Of a DNA stretch of 10,748 nt, positions 1 to 8,635 are shown in pieces (within the stretch, counting starts at the first letter, position 1; each line of letters begins with the position of its first letter). A program made the position numbers and the translations under genes. The notes under the pieces are model-generated. The model searched no databases. It was not told the origin of the DNA and saw only the letters and a list, made by a program, of their open reading frames with translations. The DNA comes from Pleurotus djamor. Taxonomy: Eukaryota; Basidiomycota; Agaricomycetes; Agaricales; Pleurotaceae. The DNA is taken from positions 1-10,748 of the forward strand of contig JAPEVF010001349.1 in the NCBI GenBank assembly GCA_029747585.1. The letters run 5' to 3'.

Positions 1-309
1 ATTTGAAGTAAGTTTGAAGTCGAAGCAATGCTGCAAAGTTCAAACCACCACACGGTCCACACGGGCCGCACGCCGTGTTCGGCTCCGTCGACCCTCTTGA
101 CCCTGTGTTCTTTTTCCGTCGTTGGTTGGACTTTCGCAAAGTCGCGTCGCGCCCCGTACAGCGCTCTTATCTCACTCGACCTTTTGCTCTCACCGATTCT
201 GATGCGACGATAACGATGCGGCTGAGAGAGGAACAAACTTCGCAGAACATCTTCGAAGCTTCTACCGATTTACGCAAGGTGTATCTCGCATCATGATTAT
301 ACTACTCAA
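1..309. other. left edge, no supportable gene
   Basis: A plus-strand frame is open from about position 18 to a TGA at 294-296 and has a plausible protein-like composition, with basic and aromatic stretches such as FFFRRWLDF. It lacks an ATG near its beginning and I recognise no domain. It could be the last exon of a gene entering from the left or chance. No TATA box, repeat or RNA gene is visible here. Confidence 0.3.
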
Positions 310-871
310 CTAGGTGGGTGTCCATGGTGATTCGCAGCTGCCACGGTGGAAACGACTGATGTATGGGTGTATTTCAAAGTTGATGATGAGGAAAAAGAAG
401 ATGAGAAGATGATAGGGTTGCTTCTTCGGATTCGGTGGGTTGGCGCAAAATTGCAGACAGAGTCGGAGTCTGGCGAGCGCGAGACGTGATACAGGTGCCC
501 GAAGCTCGAATTCAAGTGACGCCTTCTTCACTCCTTTCGTTGTCTCTACCGCCTTCAACAATTTCAGTGGTACGTCGGCCGTCATATACCAGGCTTCAAG
601 TAACTCAACCGCTGCTTCCTTTGAAATATCAGCGGCACTGCCTGTCAATATGAGATACGAACCAACGCGCGACAAGACGCTCATAAAATGAAGATGACCT
701 ACATAGGCCTATCACTGGGCATCCCGGACTTCATTCAAAATAGATTCGATCTACGTGATCAGTAGCGAATCAAAGTTCGGCACCTTTCCCAAACACGAAA
801 GGCGCACCAAAACCTAAGTAAAGCTCGTCTTCGTCTCCCTTCACTTCGATCCAGGAAGTAAACTCATTATC
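310..871 (-). pseudogene. possible decayed or partial gene, unknown family
   Basis: Two minus-strand blocks read like real protein. Block 1 (871 down to 770) has 33 codons and contains SWIEVKGDEDELYLGFGAP before a TGA. It is preceded directly by TAG, which could be a stop or a 3' splice site. Block 2 starts in frame near 698, has an ATG at 684, and continues through an amphipathic stretch (SKEAAVELLEAWYM, then LKLLKAVETTKG) to about 500. Beyond that the frame becomes low quality before a stop at 310-312. A GTGCCG donor at 783 and a TAG acceptor ending at 699 would join the blocks in frame across an 85-nt intron. I found no convincing start exon upstream: the region 872-1010 has only short frames, including one of 52 codons from an ATG near 992 that runs out of frame with block 1. 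I do not recognise the family. Either this is a remnant of a gene, or a real gene with exons I have not resolved. No function is proposed. Confidence 0.35.
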
Positions 872-1188
872 CTACGCCAAAAGCGACGATCCAAGCCAGG
901 GTGAAACGACGGGCGAAGCGAGACATTTATTGACAAGTTGTTAACGTTCTGGCGCCCACCCTTAACCGAATGCTGATCTGAATAATTTCCCCGTTCCATG
1001 CGGCTCTCGTGTTACGGCGGGTGAATGCCTATCTGTCGTTCCAAGTCGCCATGGGGTTTCAACGCAGATTTTTCCCATCGATACATTTCGCCCCCTCCCA
1101 GCGCACAAACATAATGCTTCGCATCAATGATCGTTTTCCCAACCTCCCGAACCCATATGCCTAGATGCCAGGGCTTATCGGCTTCCCT
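872..1188. other. intergenic region upstream of the first membrane-protein gene
   Basis: No open frame of useful length is supported on either strand apart from the 52-codon minus-strand frame noted with the neighbouring remnant. The stretch probably contains the 5' side of that remnant and distal promoter sequence of the gene that starts at 1309. Confidence 0.4.
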
Positions 1189-1235
1189 TATAAAGCATTA
1201 CTTCAACTTGAGTTCTTCCGCTCGTTCCCCCGCTC
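1189..1235 (+). promoter_or_regulatory. putative core promoter: TATA box and pyrimidine tract
   Basis: TATAAAG occurs at 1189-1195, about 115 bases before the ATG at 1309. It is followed at about 1212-1235 by a C/T-rich run. A TATA element followed by a CT-rich stretch near the transcription start is a common fungal arrangement. The assignment rests on motif and spacing only. Confidence 0.45.
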
Positions 1236-1308
1236 AAGTTCGCCCTTTCCCTCATCCCGTACTAGCTCCAGCTTGGAGCCCGAAGCTGAAGGCTGAAGCT
1301 GAAGAGCG

Positions 1309-2814
1309 ATGTCTACACCCAGTTTCACAGTTGACAAAGCTCGGCTTGTCGGCCTTTTCCTGGAATGCATCGCTTACGGGATATTCCTGATTACCTTCCC
1401 GCTCTGCATTCGCGCTCTCCTCTGGACCCAGGGTAGGATGAGGAGTCTCGCGTCGGTCAACTGGCTCATGTTGATCGCTGCCCTCTTGCTGGCGTTCTTC
1501 GTCACGTTTGATGTTATCATCACTCTTATATGGCATATCAAAGCATTTGTGACCTACAAAGGACCGGGGGGACCAGTCACTGCGTTTACGGACATATCGA
1601 ATTGGATGAATGTTATGAGGGTGCGTTGCGGCGTTCAATTGTAGGCATGGAGTCCCGGATTGATCGCCTTCCATCACAGAGTGTAAACCTTATCATACCC
1701 ATCCTCATCGGCGACTTGGTTCTTGTGAGTCCCGTCCTCTTCCATGGCAAGGTTCGTTGCGACTTATCCGGGCATTTCGTGTAGATATACAGATGCTGGG
1801 TCGTATACAACCAATCCTACCTGGCCGTCCTCTTTCCCGCCCTCGTCTGGGCCGGCGATGCCTCAATGGGATCATACGTGATTTACATCGAGAACCACCT
1901 GCATGAACACGGCTCCCTCCAAACCGCCGCTCTCGCGGATCCCCTTACAGCGTTCCTCGTCTTGACCGTCGCTCAAAACATTATTACCACTGGTACGTCA
2001 AATACCTTCGCACTTCCATCTCCGCTTCCAAATTTCCATCACTTTGATTTCATAAACCTTCATTCTGATCGCCTTGCATTCTTTAGCTTTGATCATCCTA
2101 CGAATCAGACATGTCGATCAACTGTCAGCCAAATACGTCGCCACCACCTCCTCTTTGAATTCGACACTGGGGAAGGCGCCAAGGAGGAAGACGAAACTCC
2201 AAAGGGTGATGCGGATCGTCATTGAGTCGGGTCTTCTTTACACATTGACGGCGATAATATCCTTGGGGACCTACCTTGCGGATACGTTTGCGTATAACTC
2301 TGTTACTGACGCGGTAAGACCTCATCTACCCTCCTCCAAGCCATTGTTATTGATCAATTCATGACAACAGGAACTCCCGATCATCGTTATAGCGTTCAAC
2401 CTCATCATCATCCGTGCCAAGAGTCAGCCCACCGAGCAGACTGAATACACATTCGCCTACACACACGAATCCGCTATCCAAATCAAGGTTCCTACAACTC
2501 AGTCCCGTTCCACGATGCTTCGCTCTGGTACTAGCGTTGTTAGTGTGACGGAAGAAACGGACATCGAAATGTCGTATCCCAAATCCAAAGCTGGAGGAGA
2601 TCATGATCATCACAGTAGTCACGGTGTCAGTGATACGTATCGTTTGCCACCTTCTGGGACTGAGTCGTTCTTGGAATTTGAGGGAGGAGGAGGTAAATCT
2701 TTCGGTGTGGGAGAGGGAAATGGACGGGAATCTCCGGTGATTTACTCCCTTGATGCCGTCGTTAATCGTGGATATAACACGGATTCTGGAGGCCTCATCG
2801 GGAAGCCTCAGTAG
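1309..2814 (+). CDS. agaricomycete seven-helix integral membrane protein (paralogue A)
   Basis: I infer five exons: 1309-1620, 1680-1724, 1785-1992, 2087-2313 and 2371-2814. The introns are 59, 60, 94 and 57 nt, with donors GTGCGT, GTGAGT, GTACGT and GTAAGA, and acceptors CAG, TAG, TAG and CAG. Intron phases are 0, 0, 1, 0. The product is 411 residues with about seven hydrophobic helices, near residues 12-36, 52-75, 105-126, 131-153, 168-195, 230-254 and 262-278. Motifs shared with its neighbour on the opposite strand are YKGPGG and DISNW after helix 2, IYRCWVVY after helix 3, MRIVIESGL at helix 6 and IAFNLIIIRAK at helix 7. The tail from about residue 280 is hydrophilic, likely cytosolic, with a His cluster (DHDHHSSHG, 341-349) and a Gly-rich stretch. 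The overall layout recalls a GPCR-like seven-helix protein, but I know of no assigned function for this fungus-specific family, so ligand and role are unknown. The start is the first in-frame ATG and matches the start of the paralogue. Confidence 0.88.
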
Positions 2815-3008
2815 GTTCCGTTCTTGGTGGTTATTACTCTTCTGCGAAGTTCTCCATAGCTGGGCTTTTTTGATACTAAGTGTATTATTATTATTATACT
2901 CATATGTAGGCTTGCTGTGTTATGTATACGTATTATTTCGATTGCCTTATGATATACTCTATGTCTGGTGGAAGTGAATTGGTGGAAGAAGAGTCACCGA
3001 GAACAAGA
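2815..3008. other. 3' flank of paralogue A
   Basis: This T-rich stretch follows the stop codon and probably holds the 3' untranslated region. It contains a short TTA trinucleotide run near 2885-2897. No clear AATAAA signal was found, which is common in basidiomycetes. Confidence 0.35.
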
Positions 3009-3527
3009 ATGTCAGCACCCACAGTCTGTTTCTACACATTTAATTCGCACTCCAACGATTTGGAGAGCTGGTACCAGAAAGGACTCATCCCCAAGCAGCC
3101 CGATTCACTCACGATCGAAGCAAAGACTTCTAGATGCTTTGATGCTCATCAAGGCAGGATGATTATCGTCAGCTCCCGGGTCCCGAACCTAAGTCTGATT
3201 GAAATGGTAGTTGACTTAGACGGTACTTGCGTCCCAGCATCAGTGACCTACACGTAGTTGGGATCAAGCTTCTCCCGCGGATCGATTCCTATGGTGAGCG
3301 TGTGCCAGTGTGCGTGTGAGGACGGAGAGGTCCTTAGTGCTCGGACGTTTCAGGTCTTGCCAACCAGATACGAAGACAGAGGCATCTTCTAGAATAAACG
3401 GATGACTGAAGAGAAGGTTACTATCTCGGGATCGATCGAGCAGATACGGAGGGGTTTCAACAGCGGGTGGGATGTTCTGCTTTCGCCACAGATCACCACC
3501 AACTTCAGCGCTGTCGAGACGTGGTGA
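3009..3527 (+). pseudogene. possible decayed coding fragment between the convergent paralogues
   Basis: One plus-strand frame begins with ATG at 3009 (MSAPTVCFYTF) and reads to a TGA at 3525-3527 with only two internal stops, TAG at 3255 and TAG at 3390. A random frame of this length should contain about eight. The text looks protein-like throughout, for example GRMIIVSSRVPNLSLIEMVV before the first stop and SGSIEQIRRGFNSGWDVLLS after the second. A possible intron lies at 3294-3353 (GTGAGC to TTTCAG, 60 nt, frame preserving), but it removes neither stop. The best reading is a pseudogene remnant. An alternative is a small gene with unrecognised introns, or chance. I recognise no domain family, so no function is proposed. 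Confidence 0.35.
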
Positions 3528-3632
3528 TTTTGCTTCCTAAACTATAAATTAATCGCTATATAATCATGTTACAACCTGACAGAAAGAATCAGATCGAATG
3601 AAACCCCAAGCAAACGAACCAAACTTACTCAA

Positions 3633-4926
3633 CTACTCCCTCGCCTTATCACGCTTCTCGCTCAAATTGATAGTCGAACCCAGACCATCATGAGTATGAT
3701 GCCTTGCCTCGCCTGACTCCAAGTCTGTTTCTGAGTCTGACTGGGATGGCAATTCATGGGTCCCCACCGTAGCGGCGATCCCACCGAAAGCGAGCGGAAG
3801 AGTTGCATCGGTGAATTTGTAAGTGTATTCAGCCGCTGTTTGATTCTTTGCGCGGATAATGATGAGGTTAAAGGCGATAGGAATGACTTGAACTTGCTAT
3901 TCATTGAATGTCGGCCGTGAATCAATGAAAGAAGGTAGACATAGGTGAGGCTTACAGCGTCTCCAACAATGATGAAAGAGTTGCTATCGGTAACGTAAAC
4001 TGCAGTTGATACGATTGCGGTGATGGTCAAGATGAGGCCGGATTCAATAACGATGCGGATGACTTGTTGGAGGCGTGTTGGTGGGCGGGGTGGCTCTGGA
4101 TTGCGGAGGTTCTGTGTGGTAGTACCGAAGGCGCGCATGGTACTGATATAACGAGCTGTTTCACGGTCAACTCGCCATATTCGCCATATGATGAGGGCTG
4201 ACACACACACATTAACTTGACGGGAGCGAAGGGAAGAAGAGAGTGAAGAGAACGAACATGTTGTCAGGACATTTTGGATGAGTGTGGTCAGAGTCGAGGT
4301 CATGATGACAGGCTTGAGTTTAATAAACTGCAGCGTCGCACGAGCTTGCAATGTGACTTCCAAGACGATTGTCCAGATAGCGGTGATGAAGCTTCCGAGT
4401 AAGAGTAGCAAGGGGACAATAACAACCCAGTTGCTCTTTCCATACACGATCCAACATCTATATATCTATGGAGGTAAATCAGTGACAACAAGATGGTCAT
4501 CCGAGAAGTGCTCTGACCAAAACACCGTCCCCGAGAATTATTGGAAAAACAACGTCGACAGTCTTGTGTCATGATTCAATATTCAGCGATCAGATGTGTA
4601 TAAGAGAGGAGACGACTCACGCCCATGATGTTTATCCAGTCTGATATATTCGTGTATTCTTCGATGGCACCGCCGACTCCTTTGTAGAAGATGAACGCCT
4701 TGATTGCATGTAACATGTTAAGGGTCACATCGAGAGTAGCAAAGACGACGAGGACAATAGCAATCAAGAGCATCGGCCATTGGATCGATGAGTAGGGCTT
4801 CCTGATGTCGTTAGACCATAGCAATGCCTGAACACAGGGCGGGAAGGTGAAGAGGACGAAGCCATACAAGACAGCCTGGACGAAGAGACCAATCAACTGA
4901 CTCTCATCCACTCCGAAGGTCGCCAT
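3633..4926 (-). CDS. agaricomycete seven-helix integral membrane protein (paralogue B)
   Basis: I infer five exons on the minus strand: 4926-4621, 4562-4518, 4465-4258, 4197-3956 and 3896-3633. The introns are 58, 52, 60 and 59 nt with donors GTGAGT, GTCAGA, GTTCGT and GTAAGC. Phases are 0, 0, 1, 0, identical to the gene at 1309-2814, and exons 2 and 3 have exactly the same lengths in both genes (45 and 208 nt). The product is 354 residues with about seven hydrophobic helices and the shared motifs YKGVGG, NISDW, IYRCWIVY, RIVIESGL and IAFNLIIIRAK. The hydrophilic C-terminal tail is about 70 residues, shorter than in the paralogue, rich in Ser, Asp and Glu, and has its own small His cluster (HHTHD, 333-337). 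The ATG at 4926 sits in a strong context with a purine at +4. The last exon is in a different frame from a read-through of exon 4, so a naive translation past the fourth donor gives a false C terminus. Function is unknown; the protein is probably in the plasma membrane or an endomembrane. Confidence 0.88.
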
Positions 4927-4940
4927 GGATATTGGTTATT

Positions 4941-4956
4941 CAAGCTCAAGCTCAAG
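4941..4956 (-). repeat. short tandem GAGCTT-type repeat in the 5' leader of paralogue B
   Basis: The plus strand reads CAAGCTCAAGCTCAAG, which is about two and a half copies of a six-base unit. It lies 15 to 30 bases upstream of the start codon at 4926. A similar GAAGCT-type repeat precedes the start of the paralogue at 1282-1304. It may be a leader or regulatory element, or simple low complexity. Confidence 0.4.
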
Positions 4957-6548
4957 AATCCCTTACTTTTAGAGCATCCCTGTGGACGAAGAAAAGGCGT
5001 CTTCTATCATCAAACGTTTTTCCAATATCAAGAATAAACTCACCTCACTCCTTTGCGTCCTCATGGTCGTGCTGACGGACGTTTCGGTGGGTTGATGGCC
5101 TGTCGTTCGTAGCTCGCGTCCTATATCTTCGCGCTCCTAGCAAGGGAGAAAGGCATCAAAGCGTCTGCAACTGCCGACCGATGGACGTTGGACAAACTCC
5201 CCAACGAGCACCAAATAGTACAAACATGGAAATCTTTCGTCCGCAACGGAATCCTTTTATAAAGTCCATCAGGCAAGGGGACAACGTGAAACTTCTCAGA
5301 GAAGACTGAGCCAAGCGTGGTGCATGTTGCATCAGTTGTAACTCTAGCGATTCTTCGACTTGGAATGTTCTGGCATGCGCCGCAGCGCAAGGAGCTCAGA
5401 GCCTCAATGTCAACGTCAAACGCGGGGGGTTACATTGGCAGAGCCATCAGAGAGGTTGGTCGAGTGCAATTTTGTGGTTCAAAGCGCGTTCCAAAGCGTA
5501 AACTAGTTGGTTCGTCTTTGAATTGGGATGATCAGGGCGACGCAACCTGCGTTCAATGCGGTCGCGACAGGGGTCGGAGATAACCGAACATTCAAAGTTA
5601 CTTACCCCAGCCTTGCCCGGAAGGCGCTCTCATCACCTCCCGGAGCCAGTCCTTCGCTGCCAAGTTCAATGGAAAACGGCCCCACACGAGATATGGATTC
5701 CACTCTATCGAGAGCTTGAACAAGAATACCATCACTTGTGAAGAATTACCAGCCTAGCTACATCATCCTTGAAACGACCCAGAACTTCCACCAAACTCGC
5801 AAAGTGGGAAGGAAGCGGTGTAAGTCACTTTCTTGCTGCTCGGATAAAGTCAGACTCACCGCAAAGCGCTCATCGCAGACTTCTGCTGCTCTGCGCATCG
5901 GAAGCAGCCGCTAGATANCTCTCCCAGCGTCCACAACTATGCCAGTGCCCATGTCATACACTGATAATACCCGAACGGATACAGAGGAAGCCCAGTATCG
6001 CCCCCAAACCCGACCCTTCTGCCCCGTCCATGCTCTGGGACGCCTATGTGGACCGCGGAACTATTGGCTAGATACTCGGCACAGAGGGTGATCTGCTACC
6101 CCGCCCCCTTATCCCTCGAGGAGATAAAGGTCATGGAATAAGAGGCCCGAATGGCTTTTCTCTTTGCACAGCGCAGCGATCCGGCGTTCCCAGTATGGTC
6201 TGGCTGGCAGAGGACTGCTGGGACAACGAAAATTAGTGGCCAGATGCTAATCTGTGCATTGCGTACTCTCTGTGAATGATTGTCGGTCAGCATGTTGCAG
6301 AAGAAAGGAAGACTGATGGTTCAGCCACTTGGAATCGACCAACCTTTATGCACCTCCAGTCATGCCATCACATGACTAGGATACCCTCGAAATAACTTCA
6401 AATAAGGTTCTGACTGTCGTTGGATATCCGCTGTCTGGCGACATTTGACCTCGCCAGTGTTGGGCGTCCACCTCTCCCTTCTGTTCCACGATGCGCCCCT
6501 GGAGTTTGGCTACCTCCATACGATACTACGACTACGTTCGCAACAACC
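4957..6548. other. long region without a supportable gene; one ambiguous base
   Basis: About 1.6 kb contain only short open frames on both strands, most without an ATG start and none with a recognisable domain. The left part probably contains the promoter of the minus-strand gene that starts at 4926. The right part, from about 6300, probably contains the promoter and leader of the gene starting at 6549. Position 5918 is an unresolved base (n), so an assembly or read-quality problem may hide a frame here. I see no terminal repeats, transposase motifs, tRNA or other RNA gene. The region could be old decayed sequence. Confidence 0.4.
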
Positions 6549-8003
6549 ATGGTTGCCTCAGCAAAGCTCGCTCGGCACCTCACCTACGATCACGTTTCTA
6601 CGCTCCTCCGATTCAATGAATCTTCCCCCCGCGTTCCAAGGTTCCAGCGATTCCTCTATAACTGTCGCCGTGGTGAAATAGCAAATAACGAGACAATCGG
6701 CCTTTATGGAAAGTCAGTTCATACCCTCGCCACTCGTATCGCCATTACGAAATTTGTCGCTGAGCACACGGAGCTCACTGTGATTGAGATGGCATGTGCG
6801 GTTGAGGTCAGTACACTGTTCAGACCATTCCACCGTGGTCACGGGCATTCACTGATTCCCACTAGTACCTTACATTCGCCTTTACCCACAGCGACAACAT
6901 GGCCCGCGAGATAATCAGCGGGGTGGACTTCAAGATCATCCAGCTTTCCCCAGTGGAAAAAGCAGATATACGTGCTTGGCTGAAGAATAGACGGTCAAAG
7001 TGCCCCAAGACTTTGGTCAGCCTCACACAAGCTGTCTACTGGGGAGCAGAGTCCATCCATGGCTTGGACGCCATTGTCGAACATACCTATAACAACCTTT
7101 TCGCCGCCTTCCAAGTCGCTTTTGATGATTTCGATGTTCAGTGGCAATCGCTCGGGGAACTTGGATGTCTTCGGGAAATTCAAGCCCGCTTGGTCGAGGA
7201 ACACAGCCAACGGCCAAATGCCTTGCACGTCGCCGATTTTGCTCATAAATTCAGTTTGACCCCCGCCAACAATCGCGAGGACGTATTCGCCCCCATCAAG
7301 GATTCACTGCTTTCACAATGCGTCTCGCCGTTTGATGCCAGTGGAGCGCTGCGTCCACGCTACTTCTTTCTCTCGCAATTCGGGTTTGCAGTTATTGATT
7401 ACTACGTTGGCAAGGAACTTGATTGTGTACATCCCGAGTATCGCGCTTCGATCTCTGGAGGAGCACACTTTGGTATGGTTCGTAGCCAGCACTGCTTCTC
7501 AATGAGTCCTTGTGCTGATTTTTACCTAGACGTTGAGGGACATCGTGCTTTGTGATGAAACCTTGGCACATATTGCGGACGAGATCGAGCTATGTGACTT
7601 CCCGCCAAACTGCAGTCACCAGACGAAGGCCCAAGTTCTTACAGCGGCGGTGGGGCAGTGTTTCAACGACAACTTTCAATCAAACGAACGGGCCTTGAGC
7701 CTTGCAATCGGCGTACTCGTCTACATGGCCTACGATGTCATACGTCGTCTTGATAGCGAGTTGTTGCCCAAAATGCCAGCGATTACCCCGTATTCGATGG
7801 ATCCTCTTCCGTACTATGATGATACCACACCATTGGAGTTTTCTCTTCCTCGCGACCAAGCTCCAACTCCATCTCTACTACCCAGTGTCATCCCATCGTC
7901 GTCGTCGTGGCCGTCTGTTGTAGCATCACTTGCTTCTACAAGCGTGTCTTTCATGTCGAACATTCGCGAGGCAGCCAAGGGCCTCCTCCCAAAGCCCTTT
8001 TGA
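6549..8003 (+). CDS. tandem RNase III-fold protein, both domains predicted inactive
   Basis: I infer three exons: 6549-6806, 6866-7477 and 7530-8003. Introns are 59 and 52 nt (donors GTCAGT and GTTCGT, acceptors TAG, each with a CTGAT branch-like site). The product is 447 residues. The ATG at 6549 has A at -3 and G at +4. Domain A (about residues 15-170) contains NNETIGLYGKSV at 46-57, which lines up with the RNase III signature NERLEFLGDAV, then LTFAF..DNMAREI, then LVSLTQAVYWGA. Domain B (about 225-360) contains FLSQFGFAVIDYYV near 253-266, TLRDIVLCDETLAHIADEI at 291-309 and KAQVLTAAVGQCFND at 323-337, which match RLEFLGDAVL, LVxxETLAxIA and LADxxEALIGxxFLD of the family. The four acidic metal ligands are mostly replaced (domain A keeps only E48; domain B keeps none), so RNA cleavage is unlikely. 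There is no helicase, PAZ or dsRNA-binding domain. A Ser/Pro-rich tail follows from about 370. Known inactive relatives are mitochondrial ribosomal proteins mL44 and mL57, so an RNA-binding or structural role is one possibility. No clear mitochondrial targeting signal is evident. Confidence 0.72.
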
Positions 8004-8635
8004 ACGCCTACAACGGAGCCGAGGATGAAGTTCGAATGCAAGTATGCGCACGACTTCGACTCAAGCCGAGGGTGATGCCCAAGTCGAATTGGGCGGGTTT
8101 CCTAGATTGCCGCAGCTCTAGTTGTCTTCAAGGGCGGCCTGGGATGGAGGTTTATTGCCGCCTGCTTATCGACCCTCGTTGTATCGTATGCCTAAATTGG
8201 GACTCTTAGTAGAAGTGCTTGATGAAAATGCGCGGATGCCTCTCGAACGACGCCTATTGAATTCCTAGTGGTACCTCTTCGGTTCTAATGAGTGTGTCCG
8301 TGTCCAATAACAGACGGACTAGAACACGCGCTCTATGCTTCACATTGAATTTCAAACACATCCGGTACACTACTTTTGAGCCCAACTTTTCTGGAAACAT
8401 TGAGTGGCCGGATATATCGGCATCTCCGGCAAATAAACTCAAATCTTGCCACAGCCGCGGAAGCAAAAAAAGACCCTCGCTTGAACGTTTGAACCCTGCC
8501 TGAACGTGAACCATTACCACCACGGCCAAATTTTGAAGGTCTCCTTCGTGGTAGGTGAAAGGCCATAGTAACTTCCTGTTCACACATTTGACCATAGCTT
8601 TCAGGTGACTAGCCCAATTACCTCACCCAGAGTCA
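8004..8635. other. spacer between the RNase III-like and F-box genes
   Basis: This 632-base stretch separates two genes on the same strand and should hold the 3' untranslated region of the first and the promoter of the second. Two overlapping frames are present: an ATG-started 71-codon plus-strand frame at 8288-8503 and an ATG-started 113-codon minus-strand frame at 8595-8254. They occupy the same DNA on opposite strands, neither shows a domain, signal peptide or membrane helix, and I do not support either as a gene. Confidence 0.4.

Noticed and set aside
1252..1677. 141-codon minus-strand open frame
   Set aside because: It lies antisense to exon 1 of paralogue A, whose helices, splice sites and paralogue match are clear; the antisense product has no recognisable features.
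4572..4620. A real Tn5-like transposon end at the mosaic-end match
   Set aside because: No second end, target duplication or transposase is present, and Tn5 is bacterial. An adapter artefact or coincidence is more likely.
5121..5390. 89-codon minus-strand open frame upstream of paralogue B
   Set aside because: Its first codon is TTG, not ATG, no domain is recognisable, and no splice partners extend it.
5820..5878. Canonical GTAAGT to CAG intron-like segment of 59 nt
   Set aside because: The flanking frames stop soon on both sides and show no recognisable protein, so no gene could be built around it.
6420..6548. Upstream extension of the RNase III-like protein
   Set aside because: The frame is open but has no ATG before 6549, and the ATG at 6549 has a strong context just ahead of the first domain.
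7473..7529. Alternative donor GTATGG at 7473 for the second intron of the RNase III-like gene
   Set aside because: It leaves one extra base and shifts exon 3 out of frame. GTTCGT at 7478 keeps the frame and fits the GTNNGY pattern.
8254..8595. 113-codon minus-strand frame with an ATG
   Set aside because: It sits in the probable promoter of the F-box gene, competes with a plus-strand frame in the same DNA, and has no recognisable motif or helix.
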